Assembly: GCA_964017065.1 (NCBI GenBank)
Contig: OZ024788.1
Location: 3,984,887 to 4,048,886, forward strand
Length of the DNA stretch: 64,000 bases
Direction: 5' to 3'
DNA from: Haliclona indistincta
Lineage: Eukaryota > Porifera > Demospongiae > Haplosclerida > Chalinidae
In this document: positions 60,370-64,000 of the stretch, one piece after another
How the letters are laid out: every line of letters begins with the position of its first letter
Position numbering within the stretch: the first letter of the stretch is position 1
Notes under the pieces: generated by a model
What the model was told of the DNA's origin: nothing
The model's database searches: none
Seen by the model: the letters and a program-made list of their open reading frames with translations, nothing else
Position numbers and translations under genes: made by a program

Positions 60370-60535
60370 TACGGTGTACCCACACACTATGTGAAGTTGA
60401 GCTATGGTTATCATATCGAGCTTATTTGTCATTTTTTCTTTAACATTACATGTGTGAATAATAATAACTTTCTCTATCAATCTGTAGAGAGAAGACTTTC
60501 TCAAGAGTTTTAGTCATTCCAAATCAACTAAACGG
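53288..60535 (+). CDS. DENND2-like Rab guanine-nucleotide exchange factor, C-terminus lost in a gap
   Basis: 24 coding exons, all GT-AG and phase-consistent: 53288-55066, 55413-55523, 55752-55805, 55904-55955, 56075-56206, 56284-56333, 56405-56492, 56562-56608, 56672-56766, 56888-56957, 57026-57103, 57618-57710, 57797-57826, 58334-58402, 58459-58500, 58553-58617, 58864-58921, 58988-59113, 59240-59281, 59386-59445, 59503-59554, 59643-59705, 59806-59864, 60488-60535 (1121 codons). The first exon encodes a 593-aa proline-rich, disordered head with many SH3-type motifs (PPPKPPRRRR, KPTPLPRRK, QKPVPLPRE). Then uDENN (KLFEYVFVLG, IPQFCYPDLD), cDENN (EVYCIISPWGCFDLYEK, SSCCHALLALLYPFEWQ) and dDENN (HTFIPVLPSSLIDFCCSPMP). 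DENND2 proteins activate Rab9 or related Rabs (family knowledge). The last 40-60 residues should lie in the 60568 gap. Confidence 0.9.
55167..55290 (+). mobile_element. tRNA-derived SINE, diverged short copy
   Basis: Begins gggtaccctggtggtctaac with an A-box-like aggtagagttag, and continues to cagcccacccatctatataa. The same pieces in the same order occur in the longer element at 59904-60306. It sits next to a (gt)n run. Confidence 0.55.
57126..57591. mobile_element. MITE with AAAGGCTCGTCCGCACTA termini
   Basis: Left end aaaggctcgtccgcactagg and right end tgtagtgcggacgagccttt are inverted copies; inner parts (ggttcaatgcgcatt / aatgcgcattgaacc) also pair. About 466 bp, no ORF, inside the intron between exons 11 and 12 of the DENND2-like gene. 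The flanking duplication is not clear. Confidence 0.8.
57870..58062. repeat. possible MITE remnant with ttcgccaaaat motifs
   Basis: attttggtgaatttggcgaa near 57886 and attcgccaaaat near 57930 and 57990 form inverted pairs. Ends are not sharp. No coding content. Confidence 0.4.
58123..58195 (-). tRNA. tRNA-Ile (GAT) or near-intact tRNA-like gene
   Basis: On the minus strand a full 73-nt cloverleaf forms. Acceptor GGTCCAT pairs with ATGGACC (7 of 7), followed by discriminator A. The D stem is GCTC/GAGC with loop AGTCGGTA. The anticodon arm TCGTG-CTGATAA-CGCGA has anticodon GAT, and the T stem is GTGAG/CTCAC. A box TGGCTCAGTCGG and B box GATCGAGAC both match Pol III consensus. The T loop reads ATCGAGA, so position 54 is A rather than T, which is unusual. 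No intron. It lies antisense in a DENND2-like intron. It could be a functional gene, a tRNA pseudogene or a SINE head; no SINE body was recognised. Confidence 0.6.
58700..58855. repeat. CT/CCCT microsatellite
   Basis: Pyrimidine repeat in the intron before exon 17 of the DENND2-like gene. Confidence 0.95.
59904..60306 (-). mobile_element. tRNA-derived SINE inserted in a CA repeat
   Basis: Read on the minus strand from 60306: GGTGCCCTGGTGGTTCAACT, A-box GGTAGAGTCC, an anticodon-like arm CTGGGTTTATGACCCAG, a long variable arm, B box CCGGTTCGAATCCCAGGGCA, then a body of about 300 bp. CA microsatellite lies on both sides (59873-59903 and 60303-60364), as expected when an element inserts into a simple repeat. 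A shorter relative lies at 55167-55290. Confidence 0.75.
60303..60364. repeat. CA microsatellite
   Basis: Uninterrupted (ca)n directly beside the SINE head. Confidence 0.95.
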
Positions 60536-60567
60536 GTAAGACCAATAGTTCATAAGTTCCTTAGCTA

Positions 60568-60767
60568 NNNNNNNNNNNNNNNNNNNNNNNNNNNNNNNNN
60601 NNNNNNNNNNNNNNNNNNNNNNNNNNNNNNNNNNNNNNNNNNNNNNNNNNNNNNNNNNNNNNNNNNNNNNNNNNNNNNNNNNNNNNNNNNNNNNNNNNNN
60701 NNNNNNNNNNNNNNNNNNNNNNNNNNNNNNNNNNNNNNNNNNNNNNNNNNNNNNNNNNNNNNNNNNN
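60568..60767. other. scaffold gap, 200 N
   Basis: Exactly 200 unknown bases. Left flank is an intron of the DENND2-like gene; right flank is the arm of a large inverted repeat. Confidence 0.99.
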
Positions 60768-61640
60768 ATCTAAGAAACAACTCAACAGAATTTAGTATAC
60801 AATTTATTTGTTGCAATTACATGTGGCTACACAGCTCTGTACAGGGCTTACCTACTGGGCTTACCTACATGAACATCTTGCAATACAGGCAACCCTTGTC
60901 ACTCTTGCAGCCACATTTTACAATGCAGTTCACTGCAGGCTGCATGCAGAGGATAGTGGCAGTGTGTACCACACTGGCATCCAAGACAAATTCTCCTTAT
61001 TCAATGTCCGACCGTACTCTTGTGGTGAGGGTGCTTCTTGTTGCGGCTGGTCGCTGGTAGTCCAAATTCTAGCCTGATAGGATACACTTTACGGTTTCGA
61101 GTGCTGTTGCAGAGCATCTTGCATTGGAGGTAATATGCATGTTTTCCATTGTTCGGTCCTTTTGACAAAACAGCTCTCTTCATGCTTCGTTTATGCATAC
61201 TCCAAACTGCTTGTCCTATCATATAAATTGCAACAGTAAAGCGTTCGAGGCATCGAAAAACCCCATTGTTAATGTTGCACTTCGAAACTTGTACCCTATT
61301 AGGCTGGAATTTAGACTACCAGCGACCAGCCACAACAAGAATCACCCTCACGAGAAGAGTATCGTTCGACATTGAATGAGGAGAATTTGTCTTGGATGCC
61401 AGTGTGGTACACACTGCAACTCTCCTCTGCATGCAGCCTGCAGTGAATTGGTAAAATGTGGCTGCAAGAGTGACAAGGGTTGCCGGTAGTGCAAGATATT
61501 CATGTAGGAACTGTACTGTACAGTTCCTGTACAGAGCTGTGTAGAACTGTACAAAGCTGTGAAGAACTGTACAGAGCTGTGTAGCCACATGTAATTGCAA
61601 CAAATAAATTGTATACTAAATTCTGCTGAGTTGTTTCTTA
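60768..61640. mobile_element. large inverted-repeat (fold-back) element
   Basis: 60768-61083 (ctaagaaacaactcaacaga, ttgttgcaattacatgtggc, acactggcatccaagacaaa, ggctggtcgctggtagt) reappears in reverse complement at 61300-61640 with about 90% identity. The arms of about 315-340 bp flank a spacer of about 215 bp. The right arm has an extra short tandem expansion of gtacagagctgtg. No transposase ORF is seen, so it is a non-autonomous fold-back or MITE-like element. The left end may continue into the gap. Confidence 0.85.
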
Positions 61641-61659
61641 GACTACAGAGTAATTTGCT

Positions 61660-62118
61660 GACAATGCCGTGACAATTTTTAATAATTATGATTAATTCTC
61701 CTATGTTAGAAATTCTTTCAGAAGTGGTACTTACCATGGAATTACTTGATATGTACTAGTGAATAAATTTGCAAAGTTTGGTGCCTTTATCTGCAACATC
61801 ACCAGAATTTCTTATAATTTTTGCTGACGCTGCAAATTTTTTAATTAATTATTTTCCTATGTTAAGATTGGTTTCAGAGATGGTACCTACCCTGAAATTA
61901 CTTGATATGTACTAGTGAATAAATGTACAAAGTTTGGTGCTTTTATCTGCAACATCACCAGAATTTCTTGTAATTTTTTGCTGACGCTGCAAATTTTTTA
62001 ATTAATTATTTTCCTATGTTAAGATTGGTTTCAGAGGTGGTACCTACCCTGAAATTACTTCATATGTACTAGTGAATAAATGTACAAAGTTTGGTGCTTT
62101 TATCCGCAACGTCCCCAA
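61660..62118. repeat. 156/157-bp tandem repeat, nearly three copies
   Basis: The landmark cctatgtta recurs at about 61700, 61856 and 62013, each followed by tggta, gatatgtactagtgaataaa and caaagtttggtgc. The last two copies are almost identical; the first is more diverged. No coding content. Confidence 0.9.
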
Positions 62119-62689
62119 AACCTGAAAATTTGGACATAAGCCACCTGACTACTAATTTTAGCATCTCCTTAAAAATAATTTCTAAACCATGTAATACAAT
62201 TTGGCGTGTACTATTTATTGCGATTATGATGTCATCGCTAAATTCGATACCCGCTAATAACAGTATTACAGTAAGGTATTGGTATTACAGTATTACAGAT
62301 CAAATACTTTGCTTTGCGAAAGTATTTGATCACTGGCAGAAGAACCCCACCCCTCAGCGACTATTCTGTTGGGACACTGTTGTCAAAGTGCTGCAGTCCC
62401 CTGCTGTTAATGAACCAGTACTAGCTAGAAACATCTCACAACAATTTTGCTGACATTGTACATCTAACCGTGTATTATTTATTTTTCTCATAAAATGTAC
62501 ATGTATTATTAAAACATTTTAAAGCTAGCGTAAAGGGATATTCTCCATCAATCAAATTTGTTCCTGCTTTGCATCTGAATCTGTGCATTGCTTGTTTCAT
62601 TAATATCACATATATTAGCATTGTGCAGCAAGGAATTTCTGAAAGGCACTTACCTGACTCATGGATGTGACTTCATGTAACCTTGGGTA
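62119..62689. other. unassigned spacer before the second DENND2 copy
   Basis: AT-rich, no domain-bearing frame. The stretch ends ttgggt, where homology to DENND2 exon 2 begins abruptly. Confidence 0.45.
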
Positions 62690-62972
62690 GCACTGACTGC
62701 CAGCGCTAGCAGTACTGTACCACAGGATAAAATGCAGGCAGCAATGAAAGAAGAAATGGCAAAGAAGGTACGAGTATAGTGTGTTTGCTTGGTTGACATA
62801 ATTTTGTAGCAAAATATTGTACATGCACATTCAGCCGTGCTTTAAATTATCATAATTAATATCAATCATTTTATTATCATACATAATTATTATTTTAAAA
62901 TTATCATATCCAGTCGTGCTTATCTAAGTGGTTTTTCTCACACATGTGTAATAGTACATGTATTGTGATTAC

Positions 62973-63037
<65 letters not shown>

Positions 63038-64000
63038 ACAGGGCAAAAAGGGAAAGCGTGAGAGACACACTGATAACGCTGTTAAACCACTTCCTGTAAG
63101 AGACACACACACATTGAAATCGTAACTTGCACTGCACATAATTATTATTTTGGTTGTTACTTGTGTTGCAGAAGAAAATGGGCTGGTTCAAGAGAAACAG
63201 AACAGTATCGCATGCCCCAGGTACAGTTAACCTTCAGCAAGTTTGTTTTGTTGTAGAATTAATACTGTCTTTATGGCAGTATCGTGGTTGTGTACCGCTT
63301 TTATCATTGTTTCACATGCTATTGCTTTTTACTCTTACAGATTCTCGACAAAATTCAAAGGACGATAGTGAGGAGTTGTCAGTGACTTCACCCCCGTCCG
63401 ATGATAAGACTCCCAAGAGCACCGCCAGCAGCGACTCTAGTGAGGACGAACAAGGAGGAACCATCAGTGAGTTGAAAAAAAATATGAAATTGGCGCTACT
63501 ATCAGATACATGTGTATGTCTTTCATGGTGTGGTTTCTTTCTTTGTAGAACGTTTGCCCAAGTTGAGACATGTCTCATGTAGAAGAGACAGTAGTAATGT
63601 GAGTATCAGCTGACTATCATGTGACTAGCATGTGATTGACATGTGACTTTTTGTAAATAGGGCTTACTGAGTGATCAGGTTGACTTTGTACCAGACTCTA
63701 AACTGTTCGAATACGTGTTTGTAATGGGACTCAAAGAGACGACAAAAGGTGTGTGCATCGTCACATGACTGTTGCATGACTTTAAACATGATTCACAATG
63801 GTACGTACATTTCTGTTTTTTTTTAGACTCAAAGAAAGTTCTTGTTCCCGAAATCACATATCAATATCCACCTGTAAGTTTCACTATATTTCTCTTTGCT
63901 TCTATCTACTCATTTCCTTTCAATGTTTCTAGTCTGGAGCAGGAGCTAAGGACGACGCTATTCGATCGATACCTCAGTTCTGTTATCCTGATCTGGACAC
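62690..64000 (+). CDS. second, partial DENND2-like copy, starting in mid-exon and cut by the window end
   Basis: Homology to 55445-56750 begins inside exon 2 (agcactgactgccagc at 62690). Exons: 62690-62767 (partial), 63042-63095, 63172-63220, 63341-63466, 63549-63598, 63661-63748, 63827-63873 and 63933 to the edge. All splice sites and phases are kept. Protein changes are modest: GWFKRNR for GWPFKRNR, VTSPPSDD for VTSPSDD, TASSDSS for TASTASSDSS, VFVMGLKE for VFVLGIKE. Introns differ by substitutions and indels, including a (ct)n expansion at 62974-63033. The proline-rich head exon is absent in this stretch. It is either a tandem partial duplicate or the other haplotype placed beside the first across the gap. 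Type is called CDS because no exon is broken. Confidence 0.75.

Noticed and set aside
59873..60443. Overlapping frames of 80-129 codons on both strands
   Set aside because: They cover the SINE and CA microsatellite; the Thr-His and Cys-Val runs are repeat translations.

Overview
This window is nuclear DNA of a eukaryote, almost certainly an early-branching animal and most likely a sponge. That assignment is inference from gene content: a WT1-type four-finger transcription factor, FEM1-like degron receptors, an ankyrin-Roc-COR-death protein, DENND2 and a CNBD2-like protein, all with GT-AG introns, short intergenic spacing, many microsatellites and MITEs. Two runs of exactly 200 N (27048-27247 and 60568-60767) are scaffold gaps.

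Layout. 1-301: the 5' part of an unrecognised minus-strand gene. 591-9545: three tandem copies of a head-to-head module. Each copy pairs a minus-strand SLC25 mitochondrial carrier with a plus-strand FEM1-like gene, and the two start codons share one CATG. Copy 1 keeps the carrier but its FEM1 has a frameshift. Copies 2 and 3 keep FEM1 but the carrier has decayed. Extra FEM1 5' relics lie between the copies. 9660-11559: a prostaglandin-reductase-1-like gene of eight exons, with one in-frame stop. 12291-14096: a small basic protein with a possible PP1-docking motif, a decayed ubiquitin-like gene and a LINE fragment. 14619-15536: an intronless cytosolic sulfotransferase. 17032-18156: a protein of four fused ubiquitin-like domains without processing sites. 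22439-24068: a WT1-like zinc-finger gene (minus, two exons).

25462-43547: a CNBD2-like cyclic-nucleotide-binding protein gene (minus, eleven exons that join in frame to 698 codons). One 12.3 kb intron holds a gap and several repeats. 44264-48053: an ankyrin-Roc-COR-death protein gene (minus, three exons, 1223 aa). 48700-60535: a DENND2-like Rab exchange factor (plus, one likely non-coding exon and 24 coding exons), cut by the second gap before its C-terminus. Its introns hold a MITE, a tRNA-Ile-like gene, and two copies of a tRNA-derived SINE. After the gap come a large inverted repeat (60768-61640), a 157-bp tandem repeat and, from 62690 to the window end, a second, diverged DENND2 copy that starts in the middle of an exon.

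The genes form no operon or single pathway. Several act in ubiquitin or degron biology (FEM1, ubiquitin-like protein) and GTPase signalling (Roco, DENND2). The most unusual structure is the triplicated carrier/FEM1 module with overlapping start codons and reciprocal decay.
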